64,000 nucleotides of DNA, from contig JAIVFH010000028.1 in assembly GCA_025765595.1 (NCBI GenBank), positions 248,001 to 312,000 of the forward strand. Reading direction: 5' to 3'. The stretch comes from Obelidium mucronatum. Lineage: Eukaryota > Chytridiomycota > Chytridiomycetes > Chytridiales > Chytriomycetaceae. A program made the translations under genes and the position numbers. The notes beneath the pieces are model-generated. The model did not search any database and was not told the origin of the DNA. It worked only from the letters and a program-made list of their open reading frames with translations. Below are positions 54,475-64,000 of the stretch, one piece after another; position 1 is the stretch's first letter; every line of letters begins with the position of its first letter.

Positions 54475-55392
54475 TCAATGCCACCAAGCACACTCAGCAC
54501 ACTCCGGCTCGCTGCGCCAGAGGACACAGCCTGCATTCGCCTTGCCGCCCTCGGGCACGCCGATAAACACGGGCTTCAACTCGGCTGCCGTCTTGGCCTT
54601 GGGCTGTGGCGGTGGTGGTGCCACCGTTTCAACCGGTGCCTGGTGGCACAACTGCCTCTGCCTCCTGCTGTGGTCTCAACAGCGGCTGGCGGCGGTGGGT
54701 CGCTTGTGGCCACGGGAATATTAGCTACTGGTACCGGCGCTGGATCTGTGAAAATTATAAATAAAATAAATAATAAATAAAACCAGAAAAAAAAATGAAA
54801 TAAATATAATAAATACCAATCAGAGGTCCCGCTCAATCTTCCATACGACGAATGGATTCCAAGAGAAACACTAGGATCCGCTGAAGTAACAACCGCCCCA
54901 CCACTCTTCACCGCCCACATGAAGTTCAATGCTTCTCCAGGTGCAACTCCCAACCCCTCCAACGGTCTGGAAAACACTACATTCCAATTCCCAGACGCAT
55001 CCACTCCAGTTCCACTCAACAACTGTAGCTGGTTTGGATTCGACGGGTTGAAACTGGCCGTATGGGCTGCCCTGTCTCCATATCGATCGCTAATGACAAA
55101 CTGACTTCCAGTATTCCACATCATGTGCAACTGCGATTCCCACATGTTCTTTCCGAATCCAATGCCAACCCATGTCGTTCCTCTATTTTTGGTTTATGCC
55201 AATCTTGAGTGAGAGTTTCCAATTTACACATCAACAACTAATATCTTACGCTGGCGCTGTCACTGTGATCACTGCATGGCCATCAGCAGTTGCTTGCCCA
55301 TTGAAACTGATTCCTCCTCCCGCCTGGATCAATACTGCATTCACAGTCGTCGAAAGTAGGGCAACGACCAGTGAGAGAAGTGTCTTGACCAT
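54475..55392 (-). CDS. Secreted or surface DOMON-domain protein
   Basis: Exon 1 (55250-55392) encodes the signal peptide MVKTLLSLVVALLSTTVNA and the start of the fold; intron to 55183 (donor GTAAGA, acceptor AAATAG). Exon 2 gives TAPAGTTWVGIGFGKNMWES, HMMWNTGSQFVISDRYGD, WNVVFSRPLEG and ALNFMWAVKSGG, the characteristic DOMON beta-sandwich that binds haem or sugar in cytochrome b561- and dehydrogenase-linked proteins. A later intron (54755-54835) and a frame step lead to a Pro/Ala/Thr linker and a terminus that, in the best frame, ends CAECAWWH at 54475. No b561 helices or flavin domain follow. Axial Met and His ligands cannot be assigned with certainty. Confidence 0.6.
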
Positions 55393-55451
55393 TTCTTTCA
55401 AGAAAAATTCTAATTGGGCTTTTTTCCTCTTGTCTTTCACTCACTTATTAT

Positions 55452-58400
55452 TCAGTCGAATTCATCTACAATCAGTGCCCCACCTTTCCCTCCTATTCCT
55501 CTCGCCGAATTATATCCCCGAACACCATACCCCAACCCCGTAACAGCAACACCCCTCAATTTCCCCTTACCATCAGCACCACCCCCTTCTCCTCCTCCTC
55601 CTTCTACATCTGAATCATGGTCTCCATAAAAAGCAGTCCCTTCATCACTCTCCCACCCCTCCTCGCCCTCACTACTACTCTCCACAACATCACCCACTGC
55701 CACCTCCAAAAACCTCTTCCGCCAACCACGCTTCATAAGTCCTCATAAAGTAATCATCCACACCGTCTCCATGAAGTCCAGACTCCACAACGTACCGGTT
55801 CTTGGTCTTGAGTGGTGTCGTGTTGAATTCGGGGACAATGCAAATCACTCGGGCGTCTTCTTCTTCTTCCTCCTCTTCGCTGTTGTATCCCCGTCCTTCT
55901 TCTTGCTGCTCGCCGCTATTTAGTAGCAGCGTTGTTGTTGTTGATGGAAGTGGTGTCGCTTGTTGTTGGTGGTGGTGGCACTGTTGTGATTGGTTGCATC
56001 AACATGGTTTCCAAGTCATCGTTTGGATCAATGGGGTTGTTGCTGTTGCTGCTATTTGAAAGTAAGTTTGAACTGCTGTTTGTTACAGTTCCAGAAATCG
56101 GATCAATGCTAGCGCTACTTTGTTGTTGTTGTTGCTGTTGTGGTTGTTGCGGCTGTGGTTGCGGTGGCGGGTAGATTTCTGGGTACACGCGATGGTGATA
56201 ACATGCAATCAAAGACCGTAGGTATTGTTCCTGTGCCTATACAAAAAAAAATATAGTTCACGTTATTCTTGACAACGTGGACTCAATCTCAATTTTTTTT
56301 ACCAATGCCTCATCTCCATTCACATCTGAATCCCCCGACAAATACTCTTCACACAGTTGCGGCCTCAACTGCATATAAATCAAGGTGATCACTTTCATAT
56401 TACTCGACCGCCACTTCTTGCCCATGAATGGGATCTGGCTCTTTAGAAGCTTCAAGGCGTATAGTTGGAGCGCTGGGTTGGGTACTTTGATGATTCGTTT
56501 CAAGACGGCGCTGGCTTTCCATTGCACTAGGGCCATGATTCGGTGCGTTTTGCGTTTCGTGATTTTTTGGAGGATTCGGAGGAGATTGATTGTTGTGTAA
56601 AAGTTTCGCCATGAGCCTGGGATTGTGGTGGTGGTGGTGGTGGTGGTGGTGGTGGATGTTGTTGTTGTTGGTGCTTCTGATGGCTTTTCTGGTTTTTAGC
56701 TTGGTGGTATCATCACGGTTCAATTGGCTTGCAACGTAAAAGAAGCTTTTTGTTTTTGGTGAGGATTGGGTCATTCTCTCTGACAAAACAAATTAATCAA
56801 GTGGCCTTACTTCAGTTCCTGAGGCTCGTCGCGGTCTTTCAACCAAGCAGATCCCATTCCACCATGCGATCCACCAGCACCACCACCCCCCACCACCAGC
56901 AGCAGCATTGGGATTCAAAGAATCTGACCTTTCGTTATGTTGCAATCCAATATTGGCTGTTGTTGTTGTTGCTGTGCCACCGCCACCGCCATTTGTTGAA
57001 TTGACAGAAGCAGCCATTGCGGCAGCCATTGGATTCTGAAACCAAGTGCTCAACATTTTCAGAATCAAGATTGCGCAGTTGTTGTCCACAAGTAGTTGGC
57101 ATAGATATTCAAACTTGAGGATTTCTGTTCAGATACACATCATTAAAAAAAACATAACGACCCATAGAGAAAACCCAAAAAAGGAAATAAAAAATGAAGA
57201 CAACAAAAAAATACCATCACACTTGACAGCCTTGAGTAAAAGAAGAATGATGGATGAAATCGCTTTCGTCACAACTTCCTTGTGTCTATTCGCGTCGGCG
57301 ATTTCCTAGTGATTGTCTGCCAGTAGTGGGTGTCGCTGGTTTGCGTTGATTCTGGCTTCCCAGGTTCCTCCTAGTTCCTATTGTTATTTTCGTTGTTTGG
57401 TCAGAATCTCCAGCGAGAATCAAAAAAAAAACAACTTCTTTTACATTGCCCAAATTGACAGTAGTACAACAAACGAATCAACATCCCACATGTAACAATT
57501 ATATTCGGTGACAAGAATCGCTAGATTGAAAGGACACGTCAGAGACCCACAATTAAAAAAAGCAGTATATATAAACCGAAAAAAAAAAAAAAACCCACAT
57601 ATAAATCCTCAACACGATCCAACCGCACACTCTCAAACGGTTTCTCACCACCACCACCACCACCAGTGCTACTGCTACTCTTGACTCGCGACGCACCTCC
57701 AAAGTCATACCCTTCATTCCCACCCCTCTTCTTGACTCCTTCCAGCTCCACCATTTCTCGCGACATTTGAACTTCACGTAGTCCAATGTACATGTTATCT
57801 TGAACGAGTTCTACGGCTTCTTGGATGGCGGTGGGCATGTACCCGTCCGACACGAGAATCGGTTGAACAATGGATTGCGTCAGTCCGCCCAGGGAGCCGC
57901 CGTTCACGAGAGCGCGGCGAGAGATTGTGGACAGTGGGTCGGGGATGAGTGGAGTGAGAGGGGATGGCATGAGGGATGTGATTGATGGGGTGTAGTAGGC
58001 GGGGTATTTCTGGATTGTGAGGAGGTTGAGGTTGTGTAGGTCTTGAGGCGTTGATTTGGTGTTGAGTTTGTCTGTTTTTTTTTCGGTGGTGTCCACTGAG
58101 CGAAAATGAGAAGAAAAAGAAAAAGAATTACAACGCCTTCGGCGGATGTATACCGCCTTCGGCGGTCGCGTACCGCCTACGGCGGTTGTGAACCGCCTTC
58201 GGCGGTATATTCCAAAAAGCAACTCACTATTCTTTTTAAAATCTACAAAAGGTAAACCTTCTCTCAATCGACCGTCAGCTTTCAACAAAGCCAAACAGTC
58301 ATCTCCTCCACCCGATGCATCATGTTGAACCCCCAAAGACACAAGCAACACTTTTTGCAACAACAAAAGCAATTTCTTGACTGGATACGACTTTCGATTT

Positions 58401-59393
58401 CCTTCTGCCAATAGAGAAACCAAATCAAATAAATCAATGGAAAGAGGGACAAGTCTGCAAGTGGCCTTGACGTATCCATTATTGTTATTGTTGTTGTTTG
58501 CCCCAGAAGAAGAAGAAGCTGGAGTCTTTCCAGTCAAAGACGACGACGCATCATAAAGAGGGTAATCATCACACGCGCAAATTCTCATTCGCCAACAGTG
58601 TGAAAGAGTCTGGATGAATCATGTTGAATTGCACCAGCAAAAACAAGAGACTTAAATAAAGGCCCGTCTCCATATTCGCGAAATCAATTGCCGCTTGTCG
58701 CTCGACAGGGTGAAAGCGTGTCGTGCGGCTGTGGCGGGCTGACCAGGTATTCCAGGGTTGTTGATATGTGTTTGAGTGCTTTGCGGTAGTAGGACAGGGC
58801 ATCCAAGTGCAGCAGAAGCAGGTTGTTTTCCGTCATGAGACTGATGTGGTCGTCCGTGGAAGCGTGTGTTGTTGTGAGTCCTGTGTGCCAAGTCAGAAAC
58901 ACTGGCGCCCAAACAAACCCAAACAAGAGACGCACCCTGCGCAAACACAAGCAGGTCCCGCGCCGCCGCCGCCCGCTTCTCCGGGCTCTTCAGCAGCAGG
59001 TGTTCGAGCAGCACGGGCAGCGCGCGCGCATCGACGTCCCGCGGCGGCCAGCGGCGCCACGTCGGCGAGCCCAAAAAACTCGTTGACTTCCGCCGCGAGC
59101 GCGTCGCTGTGCGCGTACTCGAAGCCGTACGCCGGCGGCGGCGGCGGCGCGGGCGCAGTTGTAGTGGCTGTAGTTGGAGCAGTTGAACTAGTTGAACTAG
59201 TTGGACCACTCGAAGCCAGCGACGAGGTCCGCTGCGGCACACTTCTCTCTCTTTCCTTCTCTCTTTCCTTCTCCGTCTCAGCGTCGTCCTTCCAGCCAAG
59301 CGCAATCGTCGCTTTGCGTGTCACGGGCGCAGCAGGCGCATTCGAGAAGGTCGGTGCGCACAGCGGCTTTTTCATGGCTTTGTTTATTAACAT
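55452..59393 (-). CDS. Far11/STRIP1-type subunit of the STRIPAK complex
   Basis: Many exons. N-terminal part (59393 to about 58900): FEYAHSDALAAEVNEFFGL, then in another frame LPVLLEHLLLKSPEKR. Next are DDHISLMTENNLLLLHLDAL, SYPVKKLLLLLQKVLLVSLG, KYPAYYTPSITSLMPSPLTP, EVVTKAISSIILLLLKAVKC, FEYLCQLLVDNNCAILILKM, GSWRNFYTTINLLRILQKIT, LQLYALKLLKSQIPFMGKK and KWRSSNMKVITLIYMQLRPQ, all landmarks of the N1221/DUF3402 domains of Far11/STRIP. The C-terminus has DYFMRTYEAWLAEEVF; one frame stops at 55690, while an acidic Gly-rich frame continues to 55452. STRIPAK is a PP2A-containing complex controlling cell fusion, septation and cell-cycle signalling in fungi. An intron near 58090-58225 holds GC hairpin repeats. 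Several frame steps mean boundaries are approximate. Confidence 0.8.
58133..58206. repeat. Four GC-rich palindromic hairpins inside an intron of the Far11/STRIP gene
   Basis: Four units of the form ACCGCCTTCGGCGGT or ACCGCCTACGGCGGT (the first one truncated), spaced by 4-6 bases. On the plus strand each folds as CCGC-C(TTCG)G-GCGG, a stem closed by a UNCG-type loop. Flanking intron is AT-rich, so the units stand out sharply. Confidence 0.85.
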
Positions 59394-59408
59394 CGACTAT
59401 GAATAACA

Positions 59409-60273
59409 TCAAGCAGCCGTGATACACAAATTCAAACCAGCGGGCCCTGTATTCGACAGCATGTACCACGTACTACGTGATACCTCCATCAATTTGACGT
59501 ATTTCCGAGCAACTTTCTGCTGTATCAGAGAATTCTCTCGATTCATGATTGCACCAACGCACAATTATCGTCAAAATGCTGGAAGTTCGAAGTTTCAAAT
59601 CGACTAGGCAATATGGTCCAACAGAATACAAAGTGAGTGTTCTGGAAGATCTTTTGGAGAGAAGCTGTCTTTCTTGATAATGCCTTCCCAGTTTATGGCA
59701 AAGAATTGCAACACATGCGTCAATCAATTGGTTGCATTTGGAAGAACTGGGCGCTTTTCAAAGAGAGGAACAAACTTGCTTGACGCTGAGGGAGTCAAAA
59801 GCGATGGCTTTGGACTCGTCAGGGTGTTTGCCACAGAAGTTGTAAATGAGTTCAATGATGGTGCGGAAAGCACTGGGGAAGGGAGGAAGAGCCCGCACAG
59901 CTCTCACACAACAGGAGCTTGCATTTGTTTCCAGAAAGTTGAAGTGAGAAGCAAAGTAAGGATTGCTCTTGAGGCACTTGCTGTGGGCGAAGAGCGATTC
60001 TCCATTCTCAAGTACAAGCAGAACATCTGCATCTTTAATGCATCCGACCTCCAGACTGTCAAGATCACTTGAGTTGTTTAAATCTGATGCGCTTGAATCG
60101 GCGTTCTCGTCTTCGTCTCCTGAGACAGACTTCATGGTTGCCTCATATGTAATTATAAGTTTCGATCTTACACCATTGACTGTGACTTGTATCCCACTTG
60201 CTTCAACAAGGGCAGCAGCAGTCCCAATTACAGTTTCGTCTTTCTTGTTGCTTGGGCCATCCGTGCTATTCAT
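59409..60273 (-). pseudogene. BTB/CxxCGW-family copy with many frame breaks, truncated C-terminus
   Basis: Start MNSTDGPSNKKDETV; the BTB fold is readable to SVKQ (GCIKDADVLLVLENGESLFA, NPYFASHFNFLET, LPPFPSAFRTIIELIYNF). After 59780 successive short frames must be chained to follow the family: FVPLF, AQFFQMQP, LIDAC, FFAINWEGIIKKDSFSP, TIIVRWCNHESREFSDTAE and VARKYVKLMEVSRSTW, ending GLNLCITAA. At least five single-base steps occur within 370 bp and the Cys-pair module is missing. This density is higher than elsewhere in the window, so decay is more likely than assembly error alone. Confidence 0.7.
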
Positions 60274-60459
60274 TTTTGGACTGTAAAAAAAAGTAAAAAC
60301 TTTTTCCAATCTGCAACCTTCCATCTCCTATTTTTACCAGTTTCATACAAAATAGTTGACCAAATCTTTGATTCTCATTTCTTGATTCTTGAGTTAAAAA
60401 ACAATTCAAACGCATGGAAAAAAAAATATAAGGACCCTCAACAACTTGGTTTCCGACTC

Positions 60460-61402
60460 TTACGATTTTCGGCCACCAACTCCACGGCTGCTGCTGCCGC
60501 TGCTGCTCGGAACTTCTCCAGCTACTGCGTTTTGAACCACACCAACAGGCGTGACACACAGGTTCAAACCCTCTGGCGCATTTCTGGCCATGGCGACCCA
60601 TATGTTGCGCGTTATGTCGCCAAGTTTGACATATTTAGCAACAATTGCTTGAGCCGTCTCAGAGAACCCACTCGATTCCTCCTTGGACCAATACACAATT
60701 ATCGTGAAGCTGTCGTTTGCTGGACGAAACAACTTCACCATATGGTCCAATAGAATACTAAATGAGTGCTCTGGGAGATGTCTTGGCGAGAAGTTGTCTT
60801 GCCGGATAATCAGTTCCCAATTGGTGACAAAGAAACGACGGGAAGCGTCAATCAATGGTTGCATTTGAAAAAACTGGGCATTTCCAAAAAGAGGAACAAA
60901 CTGCTTCATACTAATGGAGGCAAAAGCGATAGCTGAGGCGTCGTCGAGGGGTTTGTCATTGAAGTTGTAAATGAGTTCAACGATTGTGCGGAAAGCACTA
61001 GGGAAAGGAGGAAGAACCCGGAGAGTTCTCACACTAGATGCAATTTCATTCATTTTCCAGAAATTTGAAGTGAGAGGCAAAGTAAGGATTCATCTTCAGG
61101 TACTTGCTGTGGGCAAAAAGCGATTCTCCAGTCTCAAGAACAAGGAGAATATCTGCACCTTTGATGCATCCAACAGCCAACTCAGCACTTTCACTTGAGT
61201 TATGAAAGCTTGAGACAGTGACACTTGAATCAGCGTCATCTGCTTCGTCTCTTGGGCTAGACTTGAAGGTTGTTTCATACGTGATTGTAAGTTTCGACAG
61301 TAAACCATCGACTGAGACTTGCATCCCACTTGCTTCACATTGTGCCACAGTTGCAGTTACAGCTTCCTCTTTCACGCTGCTTGGGCCTTCTGTGTTGCTC
61401 AT
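60460..61402 (-). CDS. BTB/POZ-domain protein without the terminal CxxCGW module (one frame break)
   Basis: Start MSNTEGPSSVKEEAVTA. The first frame runs to FKFLENE (GCIKGADILLVLETGESLFA, NPYFASHFKFLE); an extra A in the run near 61050 moves +1 into IASSVRTLRVLPPFPSAFR, KQFVPLFGNAQFFQMQPLID, RRFFVTNWELIIRQDNF, FTIIVYWSKEESSGFSETAQ and GLNLCVTPVGVVQNAVAG. The expected Cys-pair module is replaced by a Ser/Gly/Arg-rich end (PSSSGSSSRGVGGRKS). The replacement may be a real variant terminus or another frame loss. Same orientation as the flanking copies, opposite to the 47.9-50.9 kb cluster. Confidence 0.65.
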
Positions 61403-61620
61403 TCTTGTGGAATTGAAAAAAGCAAAAACTTTTCCGATCTGAAACTGATTCTACGTTCCATGTGATTCTGATAAATCAGCATATACAACTGATCTCAAGG
61501 ATAAGCGTATCCACAGCTCTGAGAAATTGCAGGACTGATAATGGAGTTGGACTTAAGTATAGCCGCACATATGGGGTCTCAACTAGAATCAAATAATTCA
61601 CGCGTCTCGATGAATTAATT

Positions 61621-62621
61621 TTATTCGTCGTCCTTGGTTTGAAAAGATTTATGGACTACTCCAACGCAAGACATTTTGTTTCTCACAATGTCAACAATAG
61701 GCGCCAATCCACACCGCTCGCAATAAACTTTCAACCCAAAATAGTTGATAGTGTTTTGAACAAGAGTATCAGAAGCGACACAAATATTCAACCCATTTGG
61801 CGCTCTTCGTCCAAGCCTTGCCCAAGTGGCCCTACTGACGTTTTCAAGCGCAACATACTTGGCAACTAATGCGCGAGCCGTTTCAGCAAAATCACAGAGG
61901 TTCTCGTTCATGCTCCAATAAACAATACTTTTCCAAAAGTTCGCTGTCCTCAGTGTCTTCTTCCACCAATTTTTCCAAGAGAACGCAGAGCGACATTTCT
62001 GAAAGGTACGCAGGTGCGAAATAGGCTTGAACAATGATGTCTGAAGAATGCTTCATGAAAAAATGAAGGCAGGCGCCAATCAACGGCTGTATTTGAAAAA
62101 ATTGGGCGTTTTCAAAGAGCGGAACGAATTGCTTGATGCTGATGTATTGTAAGGCTTCATCTTCTTCATCCTCAGGGATTTTTTCGTCGCAGTCAATGCT
62201 GAAGTTGTAAATGAGTTCAATGATCGAACGGAAGGCGGTTGGAAAGGGGGGAAGGACCCGGACAGTCTTGATATTCGAATCGGCCGTATTCAAACCCAGA
62301 AAGTTGAAATGTGACTCGAAATACGGATTGCTCTTCAAGTACTTGCTGTGGGCAAAAAGGGACTCGCCAGTGTCGAGGACAAGAAGAACATCCGCATCTT
62401 TGACACATCCAACCTTGAAAGCAATGGTCTCTTTGGTAACTGCATCGTTTCCGCCTGTCTTTGCTTCTTGTAGCAGCGTTCGATGCGGCGTCGTATGTGA
62501 TTGTCAGCTTTGGCGACTTGCCTTCGATCGCGACTTGCCAGGCGGCGATGCTTACAATCGACGCTGAAGCTTCGGGCAAAGATTTATCTTCATCTGTTCC
62601 CGCTGCTTTTGCTGTGCTCAT
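61621..62621 (-). CDS. BTB/POZ-domain protein with C-terminal Cys-pair module (two frame breaks)
   Basis: Start MSTAKAAGTDEDKSLPEA. A +1 step near 62460 (within GACAGGC) leads into KVGCVKDADVLLVLDTGESL, NPYFESHFNFLGLN, VLPPFPTAFRSIIELIYNF, a family-unique acidic insert (DEKIPEDEEDE) and KQFVPLFENAQFFQIQPLIG. A second +1 step near 61945 reaches SIVYWSMNENLCDFAETA, KYVALENVSRATWARLG, GLNICVASDTLVQ and YCERCGLAPIVD. Full length otherwise. Rightmost BTB member; upstream of it (62622-62999) no gene is seen. Confidence 0.65.
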
Positions 62622-62999
62622 GGCAAGATGTCTTGTCGACTTTCGATTTTTCATATTTGTTTGAATGCGCGTTTGACGCATCATGATCTTGGAAAACTCC
62701 CAAGAAGGATGTCTTTTGAGCTGGTCTATCTTGTTTTCTCCATTTTCTCGTGTTTAAAGATCCCATGGACAACTTATGAGGCTTCACAAATACAAACATC
62801 AACAATGTTTACACAATTGCAGCTGAAAAGAAAAGCAAAGAGTATGCTTTTATACTTAAAGTTTTATTAATTTTGAATCGTCCATTGAATTAGATAGAGA
62901 ATTAATGCATTCGATGCGTTTTTGTCACGTTTTGTCAAAAACTGCTTCAGATTTCAACCGTTCGGACCCGACAACATTTCTTTGACTGTCTAAAACCTG
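62622..62999. other. Intergenic, 378 bp
   Basis: Between a BTB gene and a microprotein gene. No open frame with family similarity; no RNA gene seen. Confidence 0.6.
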
Positions 63000-63164
63000 T
63001 CATTTGAATAGTTTGGCAATTATGGATTTGATTCCACTGGTAGAAGAAGTGGAGTCATTTGTCTTGGTCCTTGGAACAGAAAGTTGGGTGACTTCTTGAC
63101 CAGCCTTGGGAATAAAGACGTGGTCCTTTGGGGCCAAGGAAGCAACGACACTTGGTGAGAGCAT
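63000..63164 (-). CDS. 54-residue microprotein, second family member
   Basis: ATG at 63164 encodes MLSPSVVASLAPKDHVFIPK, AGQEVTQLSVPR and TNDSTSSTSGIKSIIA to the stop. It is about 60% identical to the copy at 42806 and differs at the C-terminus, so the two are older paralogues. Conserved spacing of PKDHVF(V/I)PK-x-GQEV and DSTSS indicates selection on protein sequence. The open frame continues upstream of the ATG but that part is not conserved. Confidence 0.55.
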   Translation of the reverse strand: MLSPSVVASLAPKDHVFIPKAGQEVTQLSVPRTKTNDSTSSTSGIKSIIAKLFK

Positions 63165-63736
63165 TTTAAATTCTAAAGGTTTTTTGTTTTGTAAGTACAC
63201 TTCCCAGATCCGGAAGGGGCCGATGACTTTTATGCATTTCCACACCGTTTTTGAACCTTCAAAGTTTCAGAGTTGTGGTCAAGTCCAATACTGTGACAAA
63301 TGAAACGTGGCACGTAGAACTCTTTCCCCGAGTTCGATATGGGTGGTTTCTTTTGATTCACTGCAATCATTTCTCACACGCCGTTCACAGAACAATTCTT
63401 CCGGCCATCTTCCAGCTTTTTTTTTGCCTTCATTCAAAGCAGAACCGATATCATTCTGATTCATCCATCTTCTGCTTTAAATGTTTCAGCATGTTGTTTG
63501 TTTGACGAAAGGGTGCCACTCAACAAAATAAGAGACTCATTCACGAAATACGAAGTTCTTTTAAAATAGATTCTTTATTTTTTTGGTACTTATATAATAT
63601 GCACAACGCAAGGCTTAAATATCATTATATTGATGCAAGAGAAGGATAGATATCAATCAAGTGGCTCATTCGATGTGTATCCACAATGAGTGACTATTTA
63701 AAGAGATTTTTCACAGAAGCCTTGAATGACTCGATG
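63165..63736. other. Intergenic, 572 bp
   Basis: Upstream of the second microprotein and downstream of the third. From about 63650 it belongs to the inverted repeat. The left part is unique sequence with no recognisable gene. Confidence 0.6.
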
Positions 63737-64000
63737 CTATTTTTTGAGCTTGTCGAGTCGTTGGTGTTTGTTCGTGGAACTGGAAGGCCGAAACACGTCT
63801 TGGCCGGTCTTGGGGACAAAGACGTGGTCTTTGGGAACCATAGAGGCGACTACGCTGGGAGAGAACATTCTGACTATTTTGGTTGTTGTTGTTTGCTTTG
63901 ATGAAGGGAACCTTGTGCAAGAGTCACTTCCTTTTATGCTTGTTTTGAAGGAGTTGAACCTTACATTTCAAACTGTGGCAAAGTCACCTCGACACACGGC
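63650..64000 (-). repeat. Right arm of the inverted repeat, running off the window edge
   Basis: Reverse complement matches the left arm at 42673-43025. The match continues to the last base of the window, so the duplicated block probably extends further right. No terminal inverted repeats or target-site duplications are visible at the internal boundary. Confidence 0.85.
63737..63868 (-). CDS. Microprotein, third family member, frame-shifted after residue 26
   Basis: ATG at 63868 gives MFSPSVVASMVPKDHVFVPK, TGQDVF, then diverges into RPSSSTNKHQRLDKLKK. At that point this copy has GTGTTTCGG where the 42806 copy has GTGTTCGG: one extra T near 63805. Downstream DNA remains near-identical to the first copy, so the original frame would continue as in that gene. 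Recent duplication followed by a one-base insertion, or an assembly error in one copy. Confidence 0.5.
   Translation of the reverse strand: MFSPSVVASMVPKDHVFVPKTGQDVFRPSSSTNKHQRLDKLKK

Noticed and set aside
58133..58206. CRISPR-like repeat array
   Set aside because: Spacers are 4-6 bases and repeats are short palindromes in a eukaryotic intron; no cas genes.

Overview
The window is nuclear DNA of an early-diverging fungus, most likely a chytrid. The genes have many short GT-AG introns (mostly about 50-120 bp), no bacterial operons, and a repertoire that fits such a fungus: WSC-domain surface proteins, a class C (GABA-B/glutamate-type) GPCR, a cAMP-receptor-like GPCR, a STRIPAK subunit of the Far11/STRIP type, RNase H2A, a GH20 hexosaminidase and BTB proteins. 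This placement is inference from gene content; no rRNA or other phylogenetic marker is present.

Layout. (1) 1-18.1 kb: a tandem array of eleven paralogous genes, ten on the minus strand and one divergent on the plus strand. Nearly all have the plan signal peptide, WSC-like Cys-rich domain, Pro/Ser/Thr-rich stalk, one membrane helix, cytoplasmic tail. The tails fall into three motif classes. (2) 18.2-25.1 kb: minus-strand genes for a small coiled protein, a large LRR/STK11IP-like protein and a Cys-rich single-pass protein. (3) 25.4-31.2 kb: a cyclic-nucleotide-binding protein and a class C GPCR carrying two EGF-like modules. (4) 31.2-42.4 kb: RNase H2A, two tandem receptor-like proteins joining a bacterial PstS-type phosphate-binding domain to a multi-pass membrane module, and a Dph6-type PP-loop protein. 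(5) 42.8-64 kb: a microprotein gene, a METTL21-like methyltransferase, GH20, a CAR-like GPCR, a BTB cluster, an SH3 membrane protein, a DOMON protein, Far11/STRIP, then a second BTB cluster and two more microprotein copies in the opposite orientation. The microprotein and BTB families thus flank 51-59 kb as an imperfect inverted duplication.

Function. Sensing dominates: wall/surface sensors (WSC), amino-acid- or small-molecule-type receptors (class C), putative phosphate-binding receptors, a CAR-type receptor and a cyclic-nucleotide-binding protein lie within 48 kb. Linkage alone does not show that they act together.

Quality caveat. About twenty open frames break where homology says they should continue, and most breaks are +1, as if one extra base were present. 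Exact paralogue comparisons (the PstS receptors, BTB genes and microproteins) show single added bases. Residual insertion errors in an assembly are the simplest reading, so coordinates of such genes are spans with internal frame breaks, not clean translations.
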